In this document: positions 1 to 7,627 of the stretch, piece by piece | Position numbering within the stretch: position 1 is the first letter of the stretch | Layout: each line of letters opens with the position of its first letter | Source: Flavobacterium panacis | GTDB taxonomy: Bacteria > Bacteroidota > Bacteroidia > Flavobacteriales > Flavobacteriaceae | Assembly (NCBI RefSeq): GCF_024649945.1 | Contig: NZ_JANKMS010000011.1 | Location: 62,001-126,000, forward strand | Length of the DNA stretch: 64,000 nt | Direction of reading: 5' to 3' | The notes under the pieces: generated by a model | Told to the model about the DNA's origin: nothing | Databases searched by the model: none | Seen by the model: the letters and a program-made list of their open reading frames with translations, nothing else | Position numbers and translations under genes: made by a program

Positions 1-519
1 AACCGTGGGTTTTATACCGCTGGTTCTGTGGAACAAATGGCACAACCCAAACACAGTATCAAAGCCTGTGTACACGATGCCCAAACAGTAGTTGGCGAAA
101 CAGGTGTGCGTTTACGATTATTAGAGCCTGCAAAAACACCGAGCCGTACCATTCCAAAAGGAACGATTTTAACGGCTAATGCGAAATTTCAGGGAGGGCG
201 TTTACAACTAAAAGTTACCTCGATAGAACTGGAGGGCAATATCATCCCAGTAGATATAACCATTTACGATTTGGACGGACAGCAAGGCTTGTACGTTCCT
301 TATTCGCCCGAAATGAATGCCCTTACCGAAATGGCAGGCAATATGAGCCAGACAGGAGGAACAAGCGTAATGCTCACGCAAAATGCTGGACAGCAAGTTG
401 CCGCAGACCTTAGTCGTGGTGTGGTACAGGGAATTTCGGGCTATTTTGCTAAAAAGGTAAGAACCCCAAAAGTTACGCTGAAAGCAGGACATCAGGTCTT
501 CCTTGTATCTAAACAATAA
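1..519 (+). CDS. traM: Conjugative transposon protein TraM, C-terminal part (5' end outside window)
   Basis: The frame is open from the first base, so this is the last 172 codons of a longer gene; an internal GTG at 28 is not a start. The product is the periplasmic TraM of Bacteroidota conjugation systems, a VirB10-like component of the mating channel. The visible part has the ordered C-terminal domain of the family, with VRLRLLEP, IPKGTILTANAKFQGGRL and a late GISGYFAKKVRTPKV segment. Family length is usually around 400 residues or more. It is followed after 87 bases by traN on the same strand, as in CTnDOT-like operons. Family assignment is firm; the truncation is only the window edge. Confidence 0.85.
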   Translation, partial: NRGFYTAGSVEQMAQPKHSIKACVHDAQTVVGETGVRLRLLEPAKTPSRTIPKGTILTANAKFQGGRLQLKVTSIELEGNIIPVDITIYDLDGQQGLYVPYSPEMNALTEMAGNMSQTGGTSVMLTQNAGQQVAADLSRGVVQGISGYFAKKVRTPKVTLKAGHQVFLVSKQ

Positions 520-606
520 TGTTGAATTCAAATAAATAAAACAATGAAACCTGTTCCGTGCAGCGGAACACGCTTCATTACCATTAAAAATTAAATATTA
601 AAGACA

Positions 607-1500
607 ATGAAAAATCATTTAAAAACCTTTTGGGCAATTGCCCTGATACTCGGCTTTGCCGTACAATCTTTTGCACAAGACAGCATCAGAACTCCGCTTG
701 CATTAGGCAAGATAGAACCGTATAAAATGGAAGTTACCTACGATAAAACTTCGCACTTGATTTTTCCGACCGCTATCCGTTATGTGGATTTGGGAAGCGA
801 ATATCTGATTGCAGGAAAAGCAGAAGATGCAGAAAACGTGTTGCGTGTAAAAGCAACGGTAAGGGATTTTGAACCAGAAACCAATTTTTCGGTCATTACC
901 AATGACGGACGTTTTTACAGTTTCAATGTATATTACAGTTCCTATCCCGAGGCATTGAGTTATGACCTGCTCACAATGCAAAAGGCAGTAGACAAAGCCA
1001 ATGGAAACGATGTGCTTCTTGAAGAGTTGGGCAATAATTCGCCTTCGCTGGCAGGATTGCTTTTGGAAACGATTTACAAAAATGATAAGCGTATTGTAAA
1101 GCATATTGGGGCAAAGAGTTTCGGTATTCAGTTTATCCTTAAAGGTATTTACATTCACAATGGCAAATATTATTTCCATACGGAATTGAGAAATAAAACC
1201 AATGTGCCTTTCCAGATTGATTTTATCAATTTCAAAGTAGTAGATAAAAAGGTAGCCAAACGTACAGTTGTACAGGAACGCCCGATGATACCATTACGCA
1301 CTTACAAACCTTTGGACGAGATTGGCGGGAAACTAACCGAACAAAACGTGTTCCTGTTAGACCAATTTACCATTGCCGATGACAAGGTACTGTTGATTGA
1401 GATTTTCGAGAAGAACGGTGGCAGACATCAAACTTTGCAGGTAGAAAATTCGGATTTGATAAAAGCTCGTTTGATAAACGATATGCACCTAAAATTTTAA
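607..1500 (+). CDS. traN: Conjugative transposon protein TraN
   Basis: A 297-residue periplasmic component of the Bacteroidota conjugative channel, the counterpart of VirB9. A signal peptide is visible at residues 1-23 (hydrophobic AIALILGFAVQSFA then QDS). The mature part matches the family: an N-terminal KTSHLIFPTAIRYVDLGS segment at about 46-63, beta-rich central region, and a C-terminal half with RPMIPLRTYKPLDEIGG. Length is normal for TraN. It sits between traM and traO, 20 bases before traO, so the genes are co-transcribed. No Shine-Dalgarno sequence is obvious, as usual in this phylum. Confidence 0.92.
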   Translation: MKNHLKTFWAIALILGFAVQSFAQDSIRTPLALGKIEPYKMEVTYDKTSHLIFPTAIRYVDLGSEYLIAGKAEDAENVLRVKATVRDFEPETNFSVITNDGRFYSFNVYYSSYPEALSYDLLTMQKAVDKANGNDVLLEELGNNSPSLAGLLLETIYKNDKRIVKHIGAKSFGIQFILKGIYIHNGKYYFHTELRNKTNVPFQIDFINFKVVDKKVAKRTVVQERPMIPLRTYKPLDEIGGKLTEQNVFLLDQFTIADDKVLLIEIFEKNGGRHQTLQVENSDLIKARLINDMHLKF

Positions 1501-1520
1501 TAACCTTTTAATGCAATAAT

Positions 1521-2081
1521 ATGAAAAAGTATATCTATACCGTGATGTTCATTTTGATGACCATCACGGTTACACAGGCACAAAGAATGCTCCCAAAACA
1601 GAAAGGACTGGAAGTAAGTACAGGTGTAGTATCCAACGATAAAATCGGTAACGATTATTATATCAATCTTGGTATGACCATAAACGGTAAAAACGGTAAC
1701 TATCAGCTTTGGGCATTGGAATACACGCACCAATACCACGACTATAAAGACCTCCGCATACCGCAGGAAACTTATACTGCCGAAGGCGGTTACAGTTTCT
1801 TCCTTTTGGGCGATGCTCGTAAAAACATTACGCTGAACTTCGGAATAACAGGTGTAGTCGGTTACGAAAGCATCAATCGTGGCGAAGCGATGTTGTATGA
1901 CGGAGCAAAGATTTTGAGCGAGGATAACTTCATCTACGGAGCTGGTGGACGGCTCACTCTTGAAACATATCTATCAGACCGTTTTGTGTTAATCCTACAA
2001 GGACGCACAAAGGTATTTTGGGGTACGGACTTAGAGCAATTCAGACCATCCGCAGGTGTGGGACTAAGGTTTAATTTTTAA
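1521..2081 (+). CDS. traO: Conjugal transfer protein TraO
   Basis: A 186-residue exported protein of the tra operon. The N terminus is a signal peptide (MKKYIYTVMFILMTITVTQAQ, cleaved near residue 20). The rest is glycine- and tyrosine-rich with alternating beta strands and ends in a terminal phenylalanine (GVGLRFNF), the pattern of a small outer-membrane beta-barrel. TraO is conserved in CTnDOT-type elements; its exact role in the channel is not well defined. It lies 20 bases after traN and 11 bases before the TraQ-like gene. Confidence 0.9.
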   Translation: MKKYIYTVMFILMTITVTQAQRMLPKQKGLEVSTGVVSNDKIGNDYYINLGMTINGKNGNYQLWALEYTHQYHDYKDLRIPQETYTAEGGYSFFLLGDARKNITLNFGITGVVGYESINRGEAMLYDGAKILSEDNFIYGAGGRLTLETYLSDRFVLILQGRTKVFWGTDLEQFRPSAGVGLRFNF

Positions 2082-2092
2082 TACATAAAACA

Positions 2093-2542
2093 ATGATAGC
2101 AATATTCAATAAATTCAGAATAGGATTAAGCTCAATATATGTACTCTTGGCAATCCTAACAGCTTCGGTTTCTTTGGTATCTTGTAGCACAGATGATGAG
2201 CTCGAAATACAGAACGATTTTCCTTTTGAGGTAAATGTGATGCCGGTTCCCAAAGATATAGCCAATGGGCAGACGGTAGAAATACGCATTGCCATACAGC
2301 GAACAGGCAATTACAGCAACACACAGTATTTTCTTCGCTATTTCCAATTTGACGGACAAGGCACGTTGCGGTATTACGATGAGCAACCATATTTACCGAA
2401 CGATTTATACCCATTACCGACAGATCAGTTTCGATTGTACTATACTTCAACATCTGCCGTTTCGCAATCCTTTGATGTTTGGATTTCGGACAGCTTTGGA
2501 AATAAAAAACAGATAAGTTTTCAGTTTAATAGTGCTGATTAA
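2093..2542 (+). CDS. traQ: TraQ-like conjugal transfer lipoprotein (DUF3872)
   Basis: A 149-residue protein of the DUF3872/TraQ family found at the end of Bacteroidota tra operons. Residues 1-30 are a hydrophobic export signal ending in LVSC, so C31 is a likely lipidation site and the protein is probably an outer-membrane lipoprotein. The mature part is a small beta-sandwich-like domain with the family signature DFPFEVNVMPVP and RYFQFDGQGTLRY. It follows traO by 11 bases. A hairpin terminator starts 9 bases after the stop, closing the operon. TraP and the lysozyme-type gene found in CTnDOT are absent here. Confidence 0.8.
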   Translation: MIAIFNKFRIGLSSIYVLLAILTASVSLVSCSTDDELEIQNDFPFEVNVMPVPKDIANGQTVEIRIAIQRTGNYSNTQYFLRYFQFDGQGTLRYYDEQPYLPNDLYPLPTDQFRLYYTSTSAVSQSFDVWISDSFGNKKQISFQFNSAD

Positions 2543-2550
2543 AAACAATG

Positions 2551-2584
2551 AAATCCTGCCACAAAAAGCAGGATTTCTCTTTTT
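2551..2584 (+). terminator. Intrinsic terminator of the tra operon
   Basis: A 9-bp stem AAATCCTGC/GCAGGATTT (2551-2559 and 2568-2576) with an 8-base loop is followed by CTCTTTTTT. It lies directly after the traQ-like stop codon. Confidence 0.85.
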
Positions 2585-2643
2585 AAGGGATATTAAAACT
2601 GTTTTTTTTGTAAATTTAAAAGGTAAATTTTAAGTGTTTTGTT

Positions 2644-2922
2644 ATGGTCGCATCATTAGTTATAGGAATAATATTTTTGGTTGCTGGTTTAGGGCTTAGA
2701 TACTGGATTAACCGTAGAAAATTTTACAGGCGAAGCCCAATGGGAGCTGAGGGCTTTTCATCTTATGAAAGTTCGGTTTTCATTAAATTGATTGAAAAGT
2801 TTGGTAAATGGGTAGCTTATGCACTGATTATTTTTGGACTTTTGTCATTATGGGTTTATTCTCGTGAGAAAAAAGAAAAACAGCAGTCAGAAGTAAGAAC
2901 TGAGCAACCTGCACAACGCTGA
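2644..2922 (+). CDS. Small two-TM membrane protein of the ICE
   Basis: A 92-residue protein with two predicted membrane helices: residues 2-19 (VASLVIGIIFLVAGLGL) and about 55-72 (VAYALIIFGLLSLWVY), joined by a basic stretch with RRKFYRRSP and followed by a charged, glutamine-rich tail. Similar short genes next to tra operons of flavobacterial ICEs are sometimes labelled molybdenum ABC transporter permease, but the length and absence of permease motifs do not support that. It sits 100 bases after the tra terminator, so it probably has its own promoter. Function unknown. Confidence 0.65.
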   Translation: MVASLVIGIIFLVAGLGLRYWINRRKFYRRSPMGAEGFSSYESSVFIKLIEKFGKWVAYALIIFGLLSLWVYSREKKEKQQSEVRTEQPAQR

Positions 2923-3007
2923 TCAAATTTTCTTGTTTTACTTTAAGTACTAGCTTTTTCGTTTGTACTGTATGATAACATTTTCTATTTACTACTTTTT
3001 TTATAAT

Positions 3008-5044
3008 TTAAGACATCGCCACTCTTTTTAGAGAGGAGCTCACTTTACTGAACTCAATATCTGCAAAATCTTTTTCTGCTTTTTCCTGAACATCAATATC
3101 TTTGGTATTTAAGATAGCAGACATATATTTTAGCTTTCTTTTTACATTTTCCAATAAATCCGACCATTTCATTATCCATATTTCAATATTTTTATTTTCA
3201 TTCCTAAAATAGAAGTAAGGATTGTCTTCATTTCTTTGATTACCTTTTATTTGAAATTCTGCATCAGAATTAATCTTTGAGCTAATCAATAAAATTTTGT
3301 AATGAATATTTGAACTTGAAGCATCAAGTTTTTCGATTTCTCTGGCATACTTCATTACTTGCTCAATTTCTTTTGGGCTAATTTTTACTTTTGGGGCTTT
3401 TAATTCAACAACTAAAACTTCTCTTCTTTTAGCGTCTAAAACCCGTTCATTATACATAAATAGGTCAGTAATAGATTTTACCGGTTTTTCATCAATGACA
3501 TTTATGTTATCTCCATCTTTTGATGGTTTAAATATTAAGCAATCGTCTCTTAATTGAGTTAGATTTTTTTCTAAATTTTTATCTGACAATAGTTTGGTAC
3601 TTTCGGAATACTCTTCTCCAAAAACCCATAACATCCTTTCTAAAAACTTATGAAGTTCTTTTCGTTCTTTCACATTTTTAGATATTTCGCTATAAACAAG
3701 TTTTTCAAGAAATTCAATATCTTCAATTTTCGAAGCAACTTTATCAGAAAATTCAACAATATTATCTAAATCGGTTTTTTCCAATAAATCCGAGAATTTA
3801 GAAATCATTTTGTTGTTTAATTTTAGAACGCTTCTTAAAATATTATTCAATTCTCCATTGGAAATTGTTCTATCTATAAGCGGATATATGATTTCTCTTA
3901 ATTGATTATTATCTTTTAAAATATGGTATTTATCTTCCACTAAATATGCTAACTTATCAAAGAGTATAACTTTTGATTTTGAGCTTGCCCGTTCTTTATA
4001 TGGATAATAATCGTCATTTTTAAGGTTGTCAGAAAAATTGTCAAACTCAAAGTTTCTGTCCTTGAAGAATGTGTTTAATTTGTCTTTAATAAATTCTCTT
4101 ACTTTTCTCCAATCTGGGTCTAAATCATCTAAATCTATGTTTCTATAAATATCAGATGAGAGCGTAGATGAAGATACATAAATAAACCATCCTCCTATTT
4201 TTGGGCTCAACCAACTGGCATCATACTCCAGACTTCCTGCTATTGTATTTAGACCAGCATTTTGTGCAGTTAAAAAAACTTTTATTTTATCCATTTTCTT
4301 AATCTGCATAAAATCAAAAAGAACTTTGTGTTCTTTGCCTTTAGTGTCAGTATAAGTCTTGGCTAGTTTTATAGGTTTGTCAATTACGAAATCATTAGGG
4401 TTTAAAGCTTTACCATTAATGTGAAATGTAACTTCTTTGTTGAAAATTTTTAAAGGGTATCTCTCAAAAATAGCATCTGAAATATTATCTTTAAGAAATT
4501 TATCAATTATTTTCTTTTTTGGTTCATTTTCTGTTGTCGTATGTGGATACAAATTTGAAATAGTTACTTTGTAGTAAGTATTATGATTATTTCCTTTTAG
4601 AATATTTTCTTTTGTCGCTAACTCAATTTCAGAAACATTGATGTTTTTACCAAAACTATTAAATGATAACGGAATGTATGTTTCAGTAAAAGTATTTTCT
4701 TCTTGTGAATATCCAATAGTTTCAATTTCGATTTCTTGTCCAATTTGAAAACTGGCAAATCTTCCAATTCCTTTTCCGCCATCTTTATTTGCTGTTCCAA
4801 TATCCAATAATTTTTTTTCGATATCAGACATATGAACTCCGTTACCATCATCTTTTACTGATATTTTTTTGATTAAAAGAGGATGTATTTCAGTTTCTAA
4901 AGTGTAATCTATGTCGATCCAAATGTTTTTACTCTTTGCTTGAATTGAGTTGTTTAATAGTTCGCAAAAAGCAGTGAATGTGCTGATGTAATTAGCAAAT
5001 AATTCATTGACTAATCTTGAGTTTGTCGTAAGTTTTCTATTCAT
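3008..5044 (-). CDS. GHKL (Hsp90-like) ATPase fused to a PD-(D/E)XK-type nuclease domain, putative defence protein
   Basis: A 678-residue protein. The N-terminal 200 residues are a GHKL/Hsp90-type ATPase: N-box with ELLNNS at 28-33, Mg/ATP motif DDGNGV at 65-70, and glycine-rich lid GGKGIGRFA at 89-97. The C-terminal 150 residues contain a restriction-endonuclease-fold core: D527 in ITDLFMY, then VVELKAP with E547 and K549, then a helix with KEIEQVMKYAREI. ATPase-plus-nuclease fusions of this kind are typical of bacterial anti-phage genes, but no named system can be assigned. The gene is AT-richer than the tra genes, stands alone on the minus strand among ICE cargo and has a divergent HTH gene upstream. 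Fold assignments are confident for the ATPase, moderate for the nuclease; the defence role is inference. Confidence 0.7.
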   Translation of the reverse strand: MNRKLTTNSRLVNELFANYISTFTAFCELLNNSIQAKSKNIWIDIDYTLETEIHPLLIKKISVKDDGNGVHMSDIEKKLLDIGTANKDGGKGIGRFASFQIGQEIEIETIGYSQEENTFTETYIPLSFNSFGKNINVSEIELATKENILKGNNHNTYYKVTISNLYPHTTTENEPKKKIIDKFLKDNISDAIFERYPLKIFNKEVTFHINGKALNPNDFVIDKPIKLAKTYTDTKGKEHKVLFDFMQIKKMDKIKVFLTAQNAGLNTIAGSLEYDASWLSPKIGGWFIYVSSSTLSSDIYRNIDLDDLDPDWRKVREFIKDKLNTFFKDRNFEFDNFSDNLKNDDYYPYKERASSKSKVILFDKLAYLVEDKYHILKDNNQLREIIYPLIDRTISNGELNNILRSVLKLNNKMISKFSDLLEKTDLDNIVEFSDKVASKIEDIEFLEKLVYSEISKNVKERKELHKFLERMLWVFGEEYSESTKLLSDKNLEKNLTQLRDDCLIFKPSKDGDNINVIDEKPVKSITDLFMYNERVLDAKRREVLVVELKAPKVKISPKEIEQVMKYAREIEKLDASSSNIHYKILLISSKINSDAEFQIKGNQRNEDNPYFYFRNENKNIEIWIMKWSDLLENVKRKLKYMSAILNTKDIDVQEKAEKDFADIEFSKVSSSLKRVAMS

Positions 5045-5277
5045 AGTTTCTTGCTAGGTATTTTTTGGTTATACTTGCTATTAAATTCTCAAACATACAA
5101 AATGTAAAATTTGTATGTTTAACGGCAAAATTACTTTCTCCAAATCTACAAAATAAATTGTTTCTAAATTGTTGTTCCAGTGACAAATACTACCTTTCAA
5201 CGACAATCAATACAACATTTCACAAGCCTTTACAAATAATTGATAAATTCGACTTCCACAGCAAAATTGAGCAGATT

Positions 5278-5589
5278 ATGGAAGTTATCGCAATACAAAA
5301 ATCCGCATTGGATGGAATGACAAATGAACTGAAAGCACTTTTGGAATTGACCGAAAATGCCACAATGAAATACATTTCAATTTTCAAAGAAGAAAAATGG
5401 CTAGATAACCAGGAAGTTTGTTTGATGATGAAGATTACTAAACGGACTTTGCAGACCTACAAGGACAAAGGGCTGTTACCTTATTCCAAACTGAACCGCA
5501 AGAATTATTATAAACTCTCGGACGTACGGGCTTTGCTCGAAGCTGGACAGCCGTACAATACCAATGATAATGGATTTACTGACGAATGA
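5278..5589 (+). CDS. Excisionase-like helix-turn-helix protein (first of a pair)
   Basis: The open frame extends upstream to 5065, but that part is low-complexity and unlike the family, so the ATG at 5278 is chosen, giving 103 residues. The C-terminal half is a MerR/HTH_17-type domain: WLDNQEVCLMMKITKRTLQTY, then KGLLPYSKLNRKNYYKLSDVRALLE. This is the fold of Xis2c/Xis2d-type proteins that control excision in CTnDOT-like elements. It overlaps the next gene by about 20 bases, so the two are translationally coupled. A role in excision or ICE gene control is inferred from the fold and location. Confidence 0.7.
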   Translation: MEVIAIQKSALDGMTNELKALLELTENATMKYISIFKEEKWLDNQEVCLMMKITKRTLQTYKDKGLLPYSKLNRKNYYKLSDVRALLEAGQPYNTNDNGFTDE

Positions 5590-5869
5590 TAATGAAGAAA
5601 TCATTTCCCATCAAGAAATGATTTTGATATTGAGAGACCGTATTGAAAATATATTAAAAAACTATCGTCCCGTAATGAATGGAGAAATTTATTTGTCGGG
5701 CGAAGATGTATGCAAACTGTTACACATTAGCAAACGCACTTTACAGCAATATCGTGATGATAATATCCTGCCGTATATTCAGATTGGTGGCAAAATTATT
5801 TATAAGGAAACAGATTTGATGACAATATTGGAGCAGAATTATATCAATCACAAAACTAATTCAGACTAA
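5570..5869 (+). CDS. Excisionase-like helix-turn-helix protein (second of a pair)
   Basis: About 99 residues from the ATG at 5570; an in-frame ATG at 5564 is equally possible. Like its neighbour it has an N-terminal coiled segment (ILRDRIENILKNYR) and a C-terminal HTH_17 domain with YLSGEDVCKLLHISKRTLQQY and ILPYIQIGGKIIYKETDL. Two tandem, overlapping genes for related small DNA-binding proteins resemble the xis2c-xis2d arrangement of CTnDOT-like ICEs. Probable regulators or directionality factors for integration and excision; not proven by sequence alone. Confidence 0.7.
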   Translation: MDLLTNDNEEIISHQEMILILRDRIENILKNYRPVMNGEIYLSGEDVCKLLHISKRTLQQYRDDNILPYIQIGGKIIYKETDLMTILEQNYINHKTNSD

Positions 5870-5910
5870 GCTTTTTTATTGCATTAATACATCTAATAGC
5901 AAGAGTTTAG

Positions 5911-5918
5911 TATCTTTG
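5911..5918 (+). promoter_or_regulatory. Possible promoter -7 box ahead of the palindromic leader
   Basis: TATCTTTG fits the Bacteroidota -7 consensus TAnnTTTG. No TTG box at the normal 17-23 base spacing was found, so support is partial. Transcription from here would carry the 110-nt palindrome at 5964-6073 as a 5' leader of the receiver-like gene. Confidence 0.35.
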
Positions 5919-5963
5919 CTATGTAAAATATAGAAATACTTAAAGTGTTTTTGCTTTAAGTCC

Positions 5964-6073
5964 CACATTGAAAACTGGTAATTTTTAGACAACGGGACGA
6001 TAAGGAAGAACGCTCATGCCATAGGCGTGGGCGCTCGCTTATTCGTTGTCGGGTATACCAGTGCCTCAATGTG
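5964..6073 (+). repeat. Long nested palindrome (110 nt) of unknown function
   Basis: Five successive arm pairs nest around an ATA loop at 6021-6023: CACATTGA/TCAATGTG (5964-5971, 6066-6073), ACTGGTA/TACCAGT (5974-5980, 6056-6062), GACAACG/CGTTGTC (5988-5994, 6044-6050), ATAAG/CTTAT (6000-6004, 6038-6042) and a 13-position inner stem, 12 paired including GU (6008-6020, 6024-6036). The fold could work as RNA leader, single-stranded DNA hairpin or recombination site. It does not fit integron attC boxes and no protein is encoded across it. Confidence 0.75.
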
Positions 6074-6080
6074 CGGTAAG

Positions 6081-6117
6081 TGTAGTGGCCTGCGCTTTCT
6101 TTTTGTGCAGGGCTACA
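6081..6117 (+). other. Second leader hairpin
   Basis: TGTAGT (6081-6086) pairs with GCTACA (6112-6117) and CCTGCGC (6089-6095) with GTGCAGG (6105-6111, one GU), leaving a GG bulge and a pyrimidine-rich loop. It stands 8 bases after the long palindrome and 24 bases before the receiver-like gene, so both hairpins probably belong to one structured leader. Confidence 0.6.
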
Positions 6118-6141
6118 TCAACTTTAAAAAAGTATGATGAT

Positions 6142-6531
6142 ATGAAAACTGGTACATCCCAACAAAAAATTACACTCGCCTTTATCAATGATAAAAGCCC
6201 AATTTTAGATTTCATTTGTAAAGACCTCATTGCTTCAGGAACTGAAGTCTTATTTCGTTCGGAAAGCATTGAAGATGGACTATCACAATTATCTTCATTA
6301 AATGAACTCCCAAAAATTTGTATTATCGACCTTGATTTTTACAACAAGAATGTTTTTGTTGAACTTCAAGAATTAAGAACAAAATATCCAACTATAAAAC
6401 TTATTGCACATAGTGATATTGATGATGAGAAAGTAGGTAAATATCTTTTAGATATTGGTTTTTCAAGTTACTTGCTGATTGGTAATGATGCGGAATATTT
6501 TAGAAAAGTAATAGAAGCCGTTATCAATTAG
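6142..6531 (+). CDS. Degenerate receiver (CheY-like) domain protein
   Basis: The ATG at 6142 is chosen because the open frame upstream (to 6046) runs through the palindromic leader and is not protein-like; this gives 129 residues. The protein is a single receiver-type domain: ITLAFINDKSPILDFICKDL, then CIIDLDF with the aspartate at the phospho-acceptor position, LIAHSDIDD and SSYLLIGNDAEYF. The conserved lysine of true receivers is not evident near the end, and the usual acidic pair is not clear, so it may be a pseudo-receiver. No output domain is attached. In Bacteroidota such proteins often act in ICE or two-component control; role unknown here. Confidence 0.6.
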   Translation: MKTGTSQQKITLAFINDKSPILDFICKDLIASGTEVLFRSESIEDGLSQLSSLNELPKICIIDLDFYNKNVFVELQELRTKYPTIKLIAHSDIDDEKVGKYLLDIGFSSYLLIGNDAEYFRKVIEAVIN

Positions 6532-6542
6532 GATAAAATTCA

Positions 6543-7532
6543 CTAATTCTCATACAAAATACTAGCGATTTTTTTATCATTTAGTACAAACCTTATCTGC
6601 TCATATTTTTGAGTAGGGTGCATATCCTTTTCTGTAACTGGCGGAAAATATTTTACTCCAATAGTCACGTTTGGTAAACTAAAACTCCAAGATGACCTGA
6701 TTTTAAAATTCTTACCACACAATTGTTGATTGGATGAGTTCAGATATTCTTTGAATTTTGAAAGCCCTTCGATTTCAAATATTGTTTTCCAGTTTTTACG
6801 AACTTCAAAAACGATATTTTCGTCAAGATTTTTCAGGATACTACTTTCATCGGAACTGTTACAGGCGTTTATAAAATCTCTGATGATTTTTCGTGGTTGT
6901 TTTTGAATTTCTCTGATTTCTTTCTTTTTGTTTTCAAGATAAGTGCTAAAATCCTTGTCAACCAATTCAGATAACTTATAGTATCCTGAATGAAAAGCTT
7001 CTAATGGAGATTTGTATAATCTATCTTTAAAAAAAGTTGCTTCATCTGTTTCATTGGCTTTAAAATGATCCAGAAGCAAAAAACCTTTTTCTTCGGTTGT
7101 ACTGTTAACACCATCCACAATGTTTACAAAGTAGAACTGCTCTTTATCTTCGAACAAAACTTTAATTTTAGAGTTGAATTTTTCAGACTTATTTGCCGAT
7201 GCTTTCACAAGATATTTCGTTTCATCCAAAGGATTTTCAATCCGTCTTCCCCAGCCATCAGTAGATAATTCAGATTGGTATCGGGATATTTGTATCCGTA
7301 TTTCCTTCCGTCCTTTTTCGAGGTCGGTGGTAAATTCATATCCAGGAAAAGAATTGAGAATAGCTGTGTCTAATTCCCATTCCTCATAATCACTTGTGAA
7401 ATTTATTTGATAGCTAAATTCATATTCCCGAATGTAAACCGGAAATTGGAACTTGTTCCCGACAATTGTTTGCGCTAATAAGGTAATATCGGATTTTCTG
7501 TTTACGGTTATTGAGATTTCTGTTTCAATCAT
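6543..7532 (-). CDS. Hypothetical cargo protein with NTF2-like C-terminal domain
   Basis: A 329-residue protein not recognised as a named family. The first 190 residues are beta-rich with many aromatic and charged residues. The C-terminal 110 residues resemble an NTF2/SnoaL-like fold: a helix RKIIRDFINACNSSDESSIL, a strand ENIVFEVRK, GLSKFKEYLNSS, then paired strands ending NDKKIASILYEN. No signal peptide or membrane segment. Low GC like the ATPase-nuclease gene, and convergent with the receiver-like gene (11 bases between stops). Probably an ICE accessory gene; function not assigned. Confidence 0.55.
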   Translation of the reverse strand: MIETEISITVNRKSDITLLAQTIVGNKFQFPVYIREYEFSYQINFTSDYEEWELDTAILNSFPGYEFTTDLEKGRKEIRIQISRYQSELSTDGWGRRIENPLDETKYLVKASANKSEKFNSKIKVLFEDKEQFYFVNIVDGVNSTTEEKGFLLLDHFKANETDEATFFKDRLYKSPLEAFHSGYYKLSELVDKDFSTYLENKKKEIREIQKQPRKIIRDFINACNSSDESSILKNLDENIVFEVRKNWKTIFEIEGLSKFKEYLNSSNQQLCGKNFKIRSSWSFSLPNVTIGVKYFPPVTEKDMHPTQKYEQIRFVLNDKKIASILYEN

Positions 7533-7627
7533 TTTGAAATTTATTTTTACTGACAGTTTTTAAAGTAATGCCATTTTTTTTCAAACCATTCTGCTTGAGA
7601 GTAGAAAGGAAATCAAGTGAAGACTGC

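Noticed and set aside
2644..2922. Molybdenum ABC transporter permease label
   Set aside because: At 92 residues with two helices and no permease signature, the protein cannot be a transporter subunit of that class.
5065..5277. Extended N terminus of the first HTH protein
   Set aside because: The upstream part of the frame is AT-rich low-complexity sequence unlike the family; the ATG at 5278 gives a normal Xis-like size.
5964..6073. Integron attC site
   Set aside because: The arm sequences GACAACG/CGTTGTC do not fit the RYYYAAC/GTTRRRY boxes and no integron integrase or cassette array is present.
6046..6141. Longer start for the receiver-like protein
   Set aside because: The added residues would be encoded by the palindromic leader and are cysteine-rich and unlike a receiver domain.
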